Part shown: positions 16,771 through 26,129 of the stretch, piece after piece | Layout: each line of letters begins with the position of its first letter | Numbering within the stretch: position 1 is the first letter of the stretch | Source: Flavobacterium anhuiense | Lineage (GTDB): Bacteria; Bacteroidota; Bacteroidia; Flavobacteriales; Flavobacteriaceae | Length of the DNA: 64,000 bases | Assembly: GCF_900101855.1 (NCBI RefSeq) | Contig: NZ_FMVC01000002.1 | Coordinates: 225,328 to 289,327 of the forward strand | Reading direction: 5' to 3' | Translations under genes and position numbers: made by a program | Notes under the pieces: generated by a model | The model's database searches: none | What the model was told of the DNA's origin: nothing | The model's input: the letters and a program-made list of their open reading frames with translations, nothing else

Positions 16771-19158
16771 TTACTCTAAATTTTTGTTACTGAAATAGTT
16801 AGACATAAAAGTTACAAAACTGACAATCGTAATTGTACTCAGTGGCATAATGATCGCCGCAACCAGCGGAAGCAGATTTCCTGTAACCGCAAATGCAAGA
16901 CCGACAACATTGTACAGCAATGACAACCCAAAACTCATTTTTATAATTAAAATAGCTTTATGAGAAAGCTTTAAAAAGTAGTTGAGACGAGAAAATTCTG
17001 TTGCATCCAAAATGGCATCACAGGCAGGTGAAAAGACATTCACGTTTTCAGATATAGAAATCCCGACATTACTTTGAGCTAAAGCGCCAGCATCATTCAA
17101 TCCATCGCCCACCATCATAACGTTTTGTCCTTTCTCCTGAAGTTGCTTTATGTATTCTAATTTCTGTTCAGGCTTTTGATTAAATATCAACTCGGTACCT
17201 TTTGGAAGAATAGCTTCCAGATTTGACCTTTCGCCATCATTGTCACCAGAAAGCACTTTTATTTGATAATCTTTGCTCAGGTTTGCAAAAAGCTTTTCTA
17301 AACCTTCACGATATTGATTTTGGAAAGTATATTTTCCGAAATAAATCTCACCTATTTTAATGTGTAATGCTGTTTTTTCTATTTCTGAACCATCTGCAAC
17401 TATATCATTTACAAATTGCCCTGAGCCAATTTTCATTTCCTTTCCGTCAATTATTGCTAGAATTCCTTTTCCTGTAATTTCTTGAAACTCTTCTACAGCA
17501 ATGCGTTTACTTTCTGGCAGAAAATCGTAAAGCATTCGGCTTAATGGATGATTTGAACCTCGCAATACATTTTTAATCAATGTAATATCTGAATTTGAAA
17601 TAGGATTTCCTTCATATAATATATTCGACTTCTTGTTGGTTGTAATGGTTCCTGTTTTATCAAAAACAATTGTATCAACTTTGGCAAGCTGTTCGATTAC
17701 AACAGCATTTTTCAAATAAAATTTCTTTTTACCTAAAATTCGCAATATGTTTCCAAAAGTAAACGGGGCAGTGAGAGCCAATGCACATGGGCAGGCTACG
17801 ATCAATACCGCGGTAAAAACATTAAAAGCAGTATTGGCATCTTTAAAAATCCAATAACCAAAACCAGCAAATGCAATGAGCAATAATATGGGGGTAAAAT
17901 ATCGACTTATTGCATCTGTTATGGTCTTATGCTTCTGGTCTACTTTTTTCTGAAAAATTTCGTTACTCCATAATTGGGTTAAATAACTTTGAGAAACAGA
18001 ATGCAAAACTTCCATTTCGATCACTTTACCAATCTGCTTTCCTCCTGCAAAGACTTTATCACCAGACTTTTTGGTAATAGGCACTGCTTCTCCCGTAACA
18101 AAACTATAGTCTATTTCGGCGCTATCGCTGATTAAAATTCCGTCAACAGGAATAAGCTCTTGATTTCTTATTAATAACCGGTCTCCTTTTAGAACATCAT
18201 AAATAGCAACATTTTCTTCAGAAGTATCTTTATTTATTTTAGTAACCGCAATTGGAAAGTATGATTTAAAGTCTCTTTCGAAACTTAAAAAACTATACGT
18301 TTTAATTTGAAACATTTTGCCAAGAAGCATAAAAAATATCAAACTGGCCAAACTGTCAAAAAAACCTGGACCGTGGTCCATTAGCATATCGTAAGTACTT
18401 CGAATAAACATCACGATAATTCCTAAAGCAATCGGGATATCAATATTGAGCATTCTCGTTCTAATGCTATGATAAGCAGAAACATAATATCCGCTCGCTG
18501 AGTAAAAAAAAGTGGGTAATGCTAGAAGAAAAATAAGTAATCTGAAAAACGGCTTGTAACTATCGAGCCAGAATTCTTTCATTTCGAAATATTCTGGAAA
18601 TGAAAGCAGCATAATATTTCCGAAACAGAAAAATGCAACACCTAATTTATAGGTTAAACTTCTGTCGACTTTTGCTTTTGCAGATCCATAATTTTCTAAA
18701 CTAATATAAGGTTCATAACCTATCGAACTTAGGAGATAAACTATTTCTTTTAAAGAAACCACATCAGAATTAAAGGTAATTCTAACTTTCTTTTCGTGAA
18801 AATTAACTTGAGAAGTGCTAATTCCTAGCTGAAGACGATTAAGATTTTCTAGAATCCAGATGCAAGAACTGCAATGGATATGAGGAATATTAAGCGAAAC
18901 GATTGAAGTGTTTCCTTCTTGAAACTCTAAAACTTTTGCAAGTATGGTTTCATTCTCTAAAAAATCATATTTTCCTTTGATGTCTTGCGGAGTGGCTCCC
19001 GGAGACTTTTCAAAATCATAATATGATGTCAGGTCATTGATGCTAAAAATTTCGTAAACTGTTTTACAGCCAGTGCAACAAAACTTTTTATCATCAAAAT
19101 CAATTTCTTCATTTTGTTCAATAGTTAAACCACAATGAAAACAACTTTGCTCCCTCAT
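16771..19158 (-). CDS. ccoI: Copper-type P1B ATPase of cbb3 oxidase assembly
   Basis: A 795-residue heavy-metal P-type ATPase (CcoI/FixI). From the ATG at 19158 it has an N-terminal cysteine-rich metal-binding region (Cys6/Cys9, FCCTGC at 27-31), then an HMA domain with HCSSC at 95-99. The membrane part carries the CPCALA motif, the phosphorylation site DKTGTITTNK, the TGEAVP actuator loop and a GDGLNDAGALA hinge. CcoI exports copper toward the oxidase. The frame is open to 19200, but the extra N-terminal 14 codons cover promoter DNA and were rejected. It has its own Fnr-type promoter and is followed by ccoS after 115 bp. Confidence 0.93.
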   Translation of the reverse strand: MREQSCFHCGLTIEQNEEIDFDDKKFCCTGCKTVYEIFSINDLTSYYDFEKSPGATPQDIKGKYDFLENETILAKVLEFQEGNTSIVSLNIPHIHCSSCIWILENLNRLQLGISTSQVNFHEKKVRITFNSDVVSLKEIVYLLSSIGYEPYISLENYGSAKAKVDRSLTYKLGVAFFCFGNIMLLSFPEYFEMKEFWLDSYKPFFRLLIFLLALPTFFYSASGYYVSAYHSIRTRMLNIDIPIALGIIVMFIRSTYDMLMDHGPGFFDSLASLIFFMLLGKMFQIKTYSFLSFERDFKSYFPIAVTKINKDTSEENVAIYDVLKGDRLLIRNQELIPVDGILISDSAEIDYSFVTGEAVPITKKSGDKVFAGGKQIGKVIEMEVLHSVSQSYLTQLWSNEIFQKKVDQKHKTITDAISRYFTPILLLIAFAGFGYWIFKDANTAFNVFTAVLIVACPCALALTAPFTFGNILRILGKKKFYLKNAVVIEQLAKVDTIVFDKTGTITTNKKSNILYEGNPISNSDITLIKNVLRGSNHPLSRMLYDFLPESKRIAVEEFQEITGKGILAIIDGKEMKIGSGQFVNDIVADGSEIEKTALHIKIGEIYFGKYTFQNQYREGLEKLFANLSKDYQIKVLSGDNDGERSNLEAILPKGTELIFNQKPEQKLEYIKQLQEKGQNVMMVGDGLNDAGALAQSNVGISISENVNVFSPACDAILDATEFSRLNYFLKLSHKAILIIKMSFGLSLLYNVVGLAFAVTGNLLPLVAAIIMPLSTITIVSFVTFMSNYFSNKNLE

Positions 19159-19178
19159 AAACTTGTTTTTATTTGCCA

Positions 19179-19222
19179 CAAATTTCCAACTAAAGCACAA
19201 TTATTAAGATGATAATTGTCAT
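19179..19222 (-). promoter_or_regulatory. Fnr-type operator and promoter of ccoI
   Basis: The palindrome at 19209-19222 reads ATGA-TAATTG-TCAT on the plus strand. On the minus strand, 22 nt later, comes GAAATTTG (19179-19186), a -7 box with the first T replaced by G. The centre is 57 nt upstream of the ATG at 19158, almost the same as at hemN and ccoS. The site also helps decide the ccoI start. Confidence 0.75.
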
Positions 19223-19334
19223 GTTATTTTGAAATTGGATACCTAAATTTATAAAATAAAAAGTTCAAAAAAGAGCTAACCCTAATTTATAATAAATTTA
19301 CCTTTTAAAGGTGGCTAAAACCCTCAAATATCCT

Positions 19335-19342
19335 TATTTTTG
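19335..19342 (+). promoter_or_regulatory. Predicted -7 box of the Crp/Fnr gene
   Basis: TATTTTTG is a full TAnnTTTG match ending 18 nt before the ATG at 19361. No ATGA-N6-TCAT site was seen upstream, so the regulator gene itself does not appear to belong to the proposed regulon. Confidence 0.5.
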
Positions 19343-19360
19343 CAGCAAACAAATATTGTC

Positions 19361-20044
19361 ATGAACAAATGTGATCAATGCATTGTACGCCAGTTAAGCT
19401 CATTAAAAGCCCTTAATAAAGAAGAAGTTATTAAGTTAGCCAATAGCAAAACGACTTACAAAATTAAAAAAGGCGAGGCTCTTTTTGAAGAAGGCGAAGT
19501 AACCAATGGTGTTTTTTGTGTAAAAGACGGAGTTGGGAAACTTTCAAAACTGAGTGCAAACGGAAAAGACCAAATTGTAAAATTGGTAAAATCTGGTGAA
19601 CTTCTTGGACAGCGCTCTATGATTAGCAATGAACCCGCAAACTTGACTGCAAAAGCGATTGCCGATATGGAAGTCTGCTTTATTCCTAAAGCTGAAATCA
19701 TCAATTTCTTTAATAATAACAATCAGTTTTCTTTAAATATGATGCAATCTGTTTGCGAAGATTTAAAGGAATCTGAGAACGAAAAAATTGCCTTAGTGCA
19801 AAAAACTGTTAAGCAGAGACTTGCCGAGACTTTACTGCACCTACATGATGAATTTGGCGAAGATACCGATAAAACACTAAGAGTACAGCTAACAAGAGAA
19901 GAACTTGCAGGGATTATTGGAACTGCTACAGAAAGCTGTATTCGTTTATTATCTGATTTTAATAAATTAGGATTGATAGAATTAGTTGGTAAAAAAATTA
20001 TGTTGAAAGACGTTCGCGCATTAAAGAAATTGGCCGACAACTAG
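19361..20044 (+). CDS. Crp/Fnr-family transcription regulator
   Basis: A 227-residue Crp/Fnr protein starting at ATG 19361. An upstream in-frame TTG at 19340 was rejected because it overlaps the -7 box. Residues 20-125 form the cyclic-nucleotide-binding-like sensor fold, 126-150 the dimer helix and 150-225 the winged helix. The recognition helix around 186-201 (IGTATESCIRLLSDFNK) keeps Glu191 and Arg195, the positions that read TGA half-sites in Crp/Fnr proteins. Cys4 and Cys7 form an N-terminal CxxC; Cys53, Cys106 and Cys132 are other candidate ligands. The classic FNR spacing is not complete, so Fe-S sensing is possible but unproven. Its neighbour ccoI and the four operator-like sites suggest control of microaerobic respiration. 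Confidence 0.88.
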   Translation: MNKCDQCIVRQLSSLKALNKEEVIKLANSKTTYKIKKGEALFEEGEVTNGVFCVKDGVGKLSKLSANGKDQIVKLVKSGELLGQRSMISNEPANLTAKAIADMEVCFIPKAEIINFFNNNNQFSLNMMQSVCEDLKESENEKIALVQKTVKQRLAETLLHLHDEFGEDTDKTLRVQLTREELAGIIGTATESCIRLLSDFNKLGLIELVGKKIMLKDVRALKKLADN

Positions 20045-20811
20045 AGTTTTTTAGCTTCATTCCAGAAAACATCCATTTCTGTTAGCGTCATATCCATTAA
20101 AGGCTTTCCTAATTCGTTTGCTTTACTTTCTAGGTATTGAAAACGCTTAATAAACTTTTTATTGGTTCTTTCTAAAGCATCTTCAGGGTTTACATTTAAA
20201 AATCTTGCATAATTAATCATAGAAAACAAGACATCTCCAAACTCGTCTTCAATTTTATCTTGATTTCCAGTTTTTACTTCGTCTTGTAGTTCCTGTAATT
20301 CTTCTTGTACTTTATCCCAAACCTGATGAGGTTCTTCCCAGTCAAACCCTACTCCTTTCACTTTGTCTTGAATTCGACTTGCTTTGACCATTGCCGGAAG
20401 ACTTCTCGGAACGCCTTCTAAAACAGATTTCTTACCTTCTTTAAGCTTTAGCTTTTCCCAATTTTGTTTTACTTCTTCCTCATTTTCTACTTTTACATCT
20501 CCATAAATATGAGGATGACGATGAATCAATTTATCGCAGATTTCATTACAGACATCAGCAATATCAAAATCATTAGTTTCACTGCCTATTTTGGCATAGA
20601 AAACAATATGAAGCAGTAAATCACCCAATTCTTTTTTAACTTCATTTAAATCATTGTCCAGAATAGCATCTCCTAGCTCATAGGTTTCTTCGATTGTCAA
20701 ATGTCTTAAAGTCTGAAGAGTTTGCTTTTTATCCCATGGACATTGCTCACGAAGTTCATCCATGATATTCAGTAATCTCTCAAATGCTTTTAACTGGTTT
20801 TCTTTGCTCAT
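20041..20811 (-). CDS. mazG: Nucleoside triphosphate pyrophosphohydrolase
   Basis: A 256-residue MazG with two all-alpha NTP pyrophosphohydrolase domains. The first has LREQCPWDKKQT near residues 16-27 and EETYELGDAI at 36-45, including the metal-binding EExxE-type acidic residues. ELGDLLLHIVFYA follows, and a second copy has EEPHQVWDKVQEELQELQDEV and DEFGDVLFSMINYARF. It hydrolyses NTPs, including aberrant ones, to NMP and pyrophosphate. Its stop overlaps the Crp/Fnr stop within the 4-bp palindrome CTAG at 20041-20044. Confidence 0.92.
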   Translation of the reverse strand: MSKENQLKAFERLLNIMDELREQCPWDKKQTLQTLRHLTIEETYELGDAILDNDLNEVKKELGDLLLHIVFYAKIGSETNDFDIADVCNEICDKLIHRHPHIYGDVKVENEEEVKQNWEKLKLKEGKKSVLEGVPRSLPAMVKASRIQDKVKGVGFDWEEPHQVWDKVQEELQELQDEVKTGNQDKIEDEFGDVLFSMINYARFLNVNPEDALERTNKKFIKRFQYLESKANELGKPLMDMTLTEMDVFWNEAKKL

Positions 20812-20850
20812 TTTGAAGTTTCTTTTGATTTAAACTCGATTCTGTAAAAT

Positions 20851-20885
20851 TAAAAATCCTGTCAAGAAAACCTCTCAACAGGATT
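20851..20885 (-). terminator. Terminator after DUF5606 gene
   Basis: AATCCTGT at 20855-20862 pairs with ACAGGATT at 20878-20885 across 15 nt. On the minus strand it leads into TTTTTA. It separates the DUF5606 gene from mazG. Confidence 0.65.
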
Positions 20886-20908
20886 ATATTATGTTTAAAG
20901 AAGAGCGA

Positions 20909-21394
20909 TTATTCTTCTTTTTTAGCTTTTGCTTTTTTAGTCGCTGGAGCTTTTTTAGGTTTTTCAGCCGCAACTGGAGCTTCTTCTTTTGGTTCTTCAG
21001 CTGCAGGAGCTAAATCTGTAACCAATCCTTTTGCTTGAAGTGTGTTGTACCAGCTTAATACTTTTTTAATGTCTGATGGGTAAACTCTTTCTTCGTCGTA
21101 ATCGGGAAGAATTTGTTTAAAATAAGCAGACAAAGTAGCATTATCTTCTTTATGAGAGATAGCTTGTCCTTTGTTTTCTTTAACGGCAATCTGCTGCATT
21201 ACTTCAGTTAACGGTTTTTCGCCTTCGTAAGTATAAATCGAAATTTCAGACAATAAACTTACATTGCTTTTTAGATTTACAGTAATCTTCTTCCCATCAA
21301 TTAATGATTCCGCCACAAAACCTGTACGAGTTTGTACTTTTAATTCGTATAAACCTGGTTTTCCTGAAATGGCTAAAATTTTCGTTAAATTCAT
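20909..21394 (-). CDS. DUF5606 family protein
   Basis: A 161-residue cytoplasmic protein. Residues 1-125 are folded: it begins with LTKILAISGKPGLYELKVQTR, followed by SNVSLLSEISIYT and a helical segment ending PSDIKKVLSWYNTL. The last 40 residues are a low-complexity Ala/Lys/Pro/Glu tail that resembles a nucleic-acid-binding or histone-like extension. The family is found next to def in Flavobacteriia and has no known function. It is 60 bp downstream of def and probably co-transcribed with it. Confidence 0.75.
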   Translation of the reverse strand: MNLTKILAISGKPGLYELKVQTRTGFVAESLIDGKKITVNLKSNVSLLSEISIYTYEGEKPLTEVMQQIAVKENKGQAISHKEDNATLSAYFKQILPDYDEERVYPSDIKKVLSWYNTLQAKGLVTDLAPAAEEPKEEAPVAAEKPKKAPATKKAKAKKEE

Positions 21395-21454
21395 TTTTAT
21401 TAAAATTAGTATTAAGAATTTTATTTATTTTTTGTTTCTAAATATATAGAAAAC

Positions 21455-22045
21455 TTATCTTGCTTTTTTAGCTGCGTAAAATTTCATTCTATATTCCTGA
21501 GACGTTTTTCCCTCAGTAATATTTTTTAATTTCTTTTGGATTAAACGTTTTTTTAGAGATGAGATTTTATCTGTAAACAAGATTCCTTCAATATGGTCGT
21601 ATTCATGCTGGATAACTCTTGCAATTAACCCGTCAAATACTTCCGTTTTCATTACAAAATCTTCTTCACAATATTCGATTGTAACAGTTGGTTTTCTGTA
21701 AACGTCTTCACGTACATCAGGAATACTCAAACAGCCTTCATTAAATCCCCACTCTTCTCCTTCTTCTTTAACGATTTTAGCATTGATAAAAGTCTTCTTA
21801 AAGCCTTTCAAATCTTTTTGTTCCTCTGAAGGAAGATCCTCATCATCACTAAAAGGCGTTGTATCTATCACAAACAAACGAATTGGTAGTCCAACCTGCG
21901 GTGCTGCAAGTCCAACTCCATACGCATTGTACATCGTCTCGTACATATTTGCGATCGTTTCTTTTAGGTTTGGATATTCTGGTGTAATATCCTGCCCTAC
22001 TTTTCTTAAAACAGGATCACCGTATCCTACAATTGGTAAAATCAT
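21455..22045 (-). CDS. def: Peptide deformylase
   Basis: A 196-residue metalloenzyme that removes the formyl group from the initiator methionine of new proteins. The three motifs are present: GVGLAAPQVG at 43-52, EGCLS with metal ligand Cys105, and QHEYDHIEG with His147 and His151. Residues 63-85 form an acidic insertion (SDDEDLPSEEQ) common in Bacteroidota homologues. It probably forms an operon with the DUF5606 gene downstream. Confidence 0.95.
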   Translation of the reverse strand: MILPIVGYGDPVLRKVGQDITPEYPNLKETIANMYETMYNAYGVGLAAPQVGLPIRLFVIDTTPFSDDEDLPSEEQKDLKGFKKTFINAKIVKEEGEEWGFNEGCLSIPDVREDVYRKPTVTIEYCEEDFVMKTEVFDGLIARVIQHEYDHIEGILFTDKISSLKKRLIQKKLKNITEGKTSQEYRMKFYAAKKAR

Positions 22046-22221
22046 TTGTTTTTATTTATGTTTTAATGTGCTGCAAAAACAGAATTAAAGTTCTGATATT
22101 TCAGCTGGCAAAAATAGTAAAAAATAGTCAATGAATAATTCTTATAAGGCATTATATCATATTTTTTACTTGCTAATAAAAATCTCAGCTATAATTATGC
22201 CAAAATCACTCCTACAATTCT

Positions 22222-22229
22222 TACCTTTG
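22222..22229 (+). promoter_or_regulatory. Predicted -7 box of FUSC gene
   Basis: TACCTTTG matches TAnnTTTG and ends 17 nt before the ATG at 22247. No good -33 TTTG was seen. Confidence 0.4.
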
Positions 22230-22246
22230 TTAGTAAACCTCTTTTT

Positions 22247-24469
22247 ATGATTGATAGAATTTCGAAATTTACTAACAGCACTTCCTTTCTAAATGCCTCT
22301 AAAGTAACTATTGCTTCTGTTGTTCCTGTTTTAGTTTTAAATTTTCTTGGTCATTTTGAAATCGGTTTTACCATTGCGCTTGGTGCATTTTATACTTATC
22401 CCAGTGATATTCCAAGTTCTCTCAGCCATAAAATAAAAGGATTAATTGCTGCTTCTTTTATTGTTTCTGGAGTTAATCTTTTGGTAAATCTTGTTTATCC
22501 TTTTCCTTTCCTTTTTTATATCTTTTTAGGATTTCTGCTGTTTTTATGTTCTATGATTTCGGTTTACGGACAGCGAGCTACTTTGATTTCTTTCTCTGCC
22601 TTATTATCGATTTCCCTGTCCTTTGGCCATTTGCATGAAGGTTGGGAAGCTTTTGAATACTCTGGTTTTATTTTTATCGGAGGAATTCTATATTTAATAG
22701 TATCTCTTGTTTTTCATTTTGTACAGCCTTATAAATATGTAGAATTACAAATTGCCGAAGGAATAAAACTTACTGCTAAATATCTAAAATTAAGAGGCGA
22801 TCTATGGAGTCCTGAAGCCAACAGAAAAGCAATTATTGAAAAACAGTTAGCTGTTCAGGTAGAATTGAATCTTATTCATGAAGATTTAAGGAAAATGCTC
22901 ATTGGAAACCAGAATGCATCTGGAACTACAAGCCAGAACCGAAAAATGCTTTTGGTTTTTATTACTTTGGTCGAAATTCAAGAATTGGCTTTATACACTT
23001 CATTTGACCACAGCAAACTTCATGAAAAATTTGCCAAACATCCTGATGTTTTAAGAACCTATCAAAACGTAGCATATAAATTAGCTTCTACCTTAAAAAA
23101 GCTTTCAAAAAATGTGAACCATATTAGTACTTATGTTGACAAACATGACCTAAAAAATGAGTTGGATGCTCTTGAATTTGCCATTTTTGATTATGAAAAA
23201 ACATTAGGAAAAGAAGAAGCCGCAGAAGGTGTATTAATGCTGACCAATATGCTAAAATACGCTAAAAATCAGGTTGGGAAAATAAAAACCATTCAGCGTG
23301 CGCTTTCTTTAGCAATGCAATCTTATAAATTGAAAGATCAAGACAAAGAGCTTGAAAAATTCTTAACACCACAATATTATCCGCTTCGAACTTTAATTGA
23401 AAACTTAAGTTATTCTTCTTCCATTTTCAGACATTCGATACGATTAACCATAACTATTTTGATTGGCTTTTTTCTCGGCCAAATGCTACCGTTTCAAAAC
23501 GTATATTGGATTCTGCTGACCATTGTAGTAATCATGCGTCCTGGGTATGGCTTGACCAAAGAGCGATCGTACAATAGAATGTTCGGAACTATTCTAGGTG
23601 GAATTATAGCTTTCGGAATTGTATCTGTTATTCAGAACCACGTGGCATTGAGCATTTTCTCTATTGTATGCATGCTGCTCGGAATTTCATTTACCCAGAT
23701 CAATTACAAGATTAGTGCAACATTTGTTACGATGTACGTGGTTTTCATCTACGGAATTCTAACTCCAGACATTAATGAAGTAATTCAATACAGAATATTA
23801 GATACACTTGCAGGAGCAACCTTAGCTTTTATTGCTAATCAGTTTTTATGGCCAGCTTGGGAATTCATCAATACACCGATTCACATTGAAAACACCATTC
23901 GAGCCAATAGAAATTATTTAAAAGAGATTGCAGATTTTTATAATAAAAAAGGAGAAGTTCCTACTTCGTACCGCTTAGCGCGAAAGAATGCCTTTGTCGA
24001 AATAGGAAATTTAATGACTTCTTTCCAGCGTATGATGCAAGAACCTAAGTCGAAACAAAAAACAATGCCTTTGGTAAATAAGTTAGTGGTTTTAAACCAC
24101 TCTTTATTATCTGCTTTGGCGTCACTTTCTACCTATATTCAGTCTCACCAAACCACTTCTGCATCTGATTCTTTTAATTATATTATCAAAACAATTTTGG
24201 CCAATTTGGATCACTCTATTTCGGTCTTAAGAAACGAAGTTGTAATACAAGATACTTTTTTTGAAAAAGAAGATGTGACTTTGCAATTTGAAGAATTAAA
24301 GCGTAGGCATTTTACCCGTTTAGCGGAAGATGACGATTTGGACAAAGAAACGCGCCAGGCTAAAATGCAGGAAGCACAGATGGTAATTGAGCAATTAATC
24401 TGGATGAGCAATCTGGCAGAAAAAATTCTAAAAAATACAACCGACTTAAAAGCAACAAATCCAGATTAA
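22247..24469 (+). CDS. FUSC family membrane protein (YccS-like)
   Basis: A 740-residue inner-membrane protein with two blocks of helices, at about residues 20-160 and 395-530. Each block is followed by a long cytoplasmic helical region (about 165-390 and 545-735). The second block contains VYWILLTIVVIMRPGYGLTKER, the FUSC signature (P-G-x-x-x-x-R after a hydrophobic helix), which places it with YccS/YhfK and aromatic-acid efflux proteins. The substrate is unknown; no periplasmic adaptor or outer-membrane partner is adjacent. It lies between def and mqo on the opposite strand, which splits what look like minus-strand housekeeping genes. Confidence 0.8.
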   Translation: MIDRISKFTNSTSFLNASKVTIASVVPVLVLNFLGHFEIGFTIALGAFYTYPSDIPSSLSHKIKGLIAASFIVSGVNLLVNLVYPFPFLFYIFLGFLLFLCSMISVYGQRATLISFSALLSISLSFGHLHEGWEAFEYSGFIFIGGILYLIVSLVFHFVQPYKYVELQIAEGIKLTAKYLKLRGDLWSPEANRKAIIEKQLAVQVELNLIHEDLRKMLIGNQNASGTTSQNRKMLLVFITLVEIQELALYTSFDHSKLHEKFAKHPDVLRTYQNVAYKLASTLKKLSKNVNHISTYVDKHDLKNELDALEFAIFDYEKTLGKEEAAEGVLMLTNMLKYAKNQVGKIKTIQRALSLAMQSYKLKDQDKELEKFLTPQYYPLRTLIENLSYSSSIFRHSIRLTITILIGFFLGQMLPFQNVYWILLTIVVIMRPGYGLTKERSYNRMFGTILGGIIAFGIVSVIQNHVALSIFSIVCMLLGISFTQINYKISATFVTMYVVFIYGILTPDINEVIQYRILDTLAGATLAFIANQFLWPAWEFINTPIHIENTIRANRNYLKEIADFYNKKGEVPTSYRLARKNAFVEIGNLMTSFQRMMQEPKSKQKTMPLVNKLVVLNHSLLSALASLSTYIQSHQTTSASDSFNYIIKTILANLDHSISVLRNEVVIQDTFFEKEDVTLQFEELKRRHFTRLAEDDDLDKETRQAKMQEAQMVIEQLIWMSNLAEKILKNTTDLKATNPD

Positions 24470-24491
24470 TTCATCTGGATTTGTTTTTTTT
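24458..24491 (+). terminator. Terminator overlapping the FUSC stop codon
   Basis: AATCCAGA at 24458-24465 pairs with TCTGGATT at 24474-24481, followed by a T-rich run. The TAA stop of the FUSC gene (24467-24469) lies in the loop. Confidence 0.8.
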
Positions 24492-24509
24492 TATATTAAA
24501 TATGAGAAG

Positions 24510-26003
24510 CTAATTCAATTTTAAAACTTCTGCTGTTTGTTTTCTAAGCTGTTCTAAAAGTTCTGGCTTATCGTTTAAAGTCTGTCCGTAAGACGGAATC
24601 ATTGTCTTTAATTTCGCTTGCCATTCTGGTGTTTTAATCTGGTGTGTAAAACATCTGCTAATCAAATCAATCATAATTGCTACAGCTGTAGAAGCACCCG
24701 GAGAAGCACCCAATAAAACCGCTAAAGTTCCGTCATGTGTATTGATAACTTCTGTACCAAACTCTAAAACTCCACCTTCTTTTTCATCTTTTTTGATTAC
24801 CTGAACACGTTGCCCTGCTTTTTCTAATTTCCAGTCTTTTGAACGTGCTGTTGGAAGATATTCGCGTAAAGCCTTCATTCTGTCTTTTGGAGACTGACGC
24901 ACTTGCTCAATCAAATATTTGGTTAATGGAATATTGTGATATCCAGCAGCCAACATCGGAATTAAGTTGTTACGCTTAATAGATAGTGGCAAATCTAAAT
25001 ATGAACCATTTTTAAGGAAACGAGTTGAGAATCCTGCGAATGGCCCAAAAAGAAGCGCTTTTTCACCATCAATTACACGAGTATCAATATGTGGAACAGA
25101 CATTGGAGGTGCTCCAACACTTGCTTTTCCATACACTTTTGCTTGATGTTTTGCAATTACTTCTGGATTTGTACATTTTAGCCATTGTCCGCTCACAGGG
25201 AAACCTCCATATCCATTCCCTTCTGGCACATTTGCTTTTTCTAGTAAAGGAAGAGAGCCTCCACCTGCACCAATAAATACAAATTTTGTATAAGCTTTAC
25301 GAGTTTTTCCAGTTGACAAATCCTTAATTTTAATTCTCCAAGATTTGTCTTCACGCTGTCTTAGTTTTTTAACTTCGTGATTGAAGAACAAAGAGACACC
25401 ATCTAGTTTTTCTAAGTAATTGAACATGCTTCTTGTCAAAGCACCAAAATTAACATCAGTACCAATTTCCATATGTGTTGCTGCTAATTTTTCGTCAGCA
25501 CTTCTGCCTTCCATTACCAATGGCATCCATTTTTGAAGCTGTTCAAAATCGGTACTGAAAGTCATATCTGAGAAAATCGGGTTACTCTGAAGCACCTCGA
25601 ATCTCTTTTTTAAATAATTTACATTTTTATCTCCCCACACAAAACTCATATGAGGCACGCTTTTAATAAAATTATCCGGAGACGGCACTTTGTTTTGCTG
25701 TACTAAGTAAGACCAAAACTGGCGAGAAATCTCGAATGATTCTGCAATGCTTATAGCTTTTTTAGGATCTATGCTTCCGTCTGCCTTTTCTGGAGTATAA
25801 TTTAGTTCACAAAAAGCAGAGTGTCCAGTTCCTGCATTATTCCAAGCATCAGAGCTTTCTGCTGCAGCAACATCTAATCTTTCGTAAATTTCAATTTTTA
25901 TATCTGGTTGTAATTCTTTCAAAATTACTCCAAGAGTGGCACTCATTATTCCAGCGCCAATGAGTACTACATCACTATTTGAACGTATGGTTTCGTCAGG
26001 CAT
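24510..26003 (-). CDS. mqo: Malate:quinone oxidoreductase
   Basis: A 497-residue FAD enzyme that oxidises malate to oxaloacetate and feeds electrons into quinones at the inner membrane. The start at 26003 places the nucleotide-binding GAGIMSATLG about 14 residues in; a longer frame to 26048 adds a non-family leader and was rejected. The DAWNNAGTGHSAFCELNYTP region and FIGAGGGSLPLL are typical Mqo blocks, and GASPGASTAVAIM lies near the C-terminus. It links the citric acid cycle to the respiratory chain. It converges with the FUSC gene. Confidence 0.93.
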   Translation of the reverse strand: MPDETIRSNSDVVLIGAGIMSATLGVILKELQPDIKIEIYERLDVAAAESSDAWNNAGTGHSAFCELNYTPEKADGSIDPKKAISIAESFEISRQFWSYLVQQNKVPSPDNFIKSVPHMSFVWGDKNVNYLKKRFEVLQSNPIFSDMTFSTDFEQLQKWMPLVMEGRSADEKLAATHMEIGTDVNFGALTRSMFNYLEKLDGVSLFFNHEVKKLRQREDKSWRIKIKDLSTGKTRKAYTKFVFIGAGGGSLPLLEKANVPEGNGYGGFPVSGQWLKCTNPEVIAKHQAKVYGKASVGAPPMSVPHIDTRVIDGEKALLFGPFAGFSTRFLKNGSYLDLPLSIKRNNLIPMLAAGYHNIPLTKYLIEQVRQSPKDRMKALREYLPTARSKDWKLEKAGQRVQVIKKDEKEGGVLEFGTEVINTHDGTLAVLLGASPGASTAVAIMIDLISRCFTHQIKTPEWQAKLKTMIPSYGQTLNDKPELLEQLRKQTAEVLKLN

Positions 26004-26129
26004 AACAGTATTTTTATTTAAAGTGCAAAGGTACTTTTTTAATTGCAAAAAAAAACTAATTTTTAGATGATAAAAGTTAGGATTTTCTAAAAACCATTAA
26101 ATTATAAATAAAAAATACGACGAACAGCG

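Noticed and set aside
19159..19200. Longer ccoI start (14 extra codons)
   Set aside because: It covers the -7 box and the Fnr-type promoter region, and the family N-terminus starts at MREQSC.
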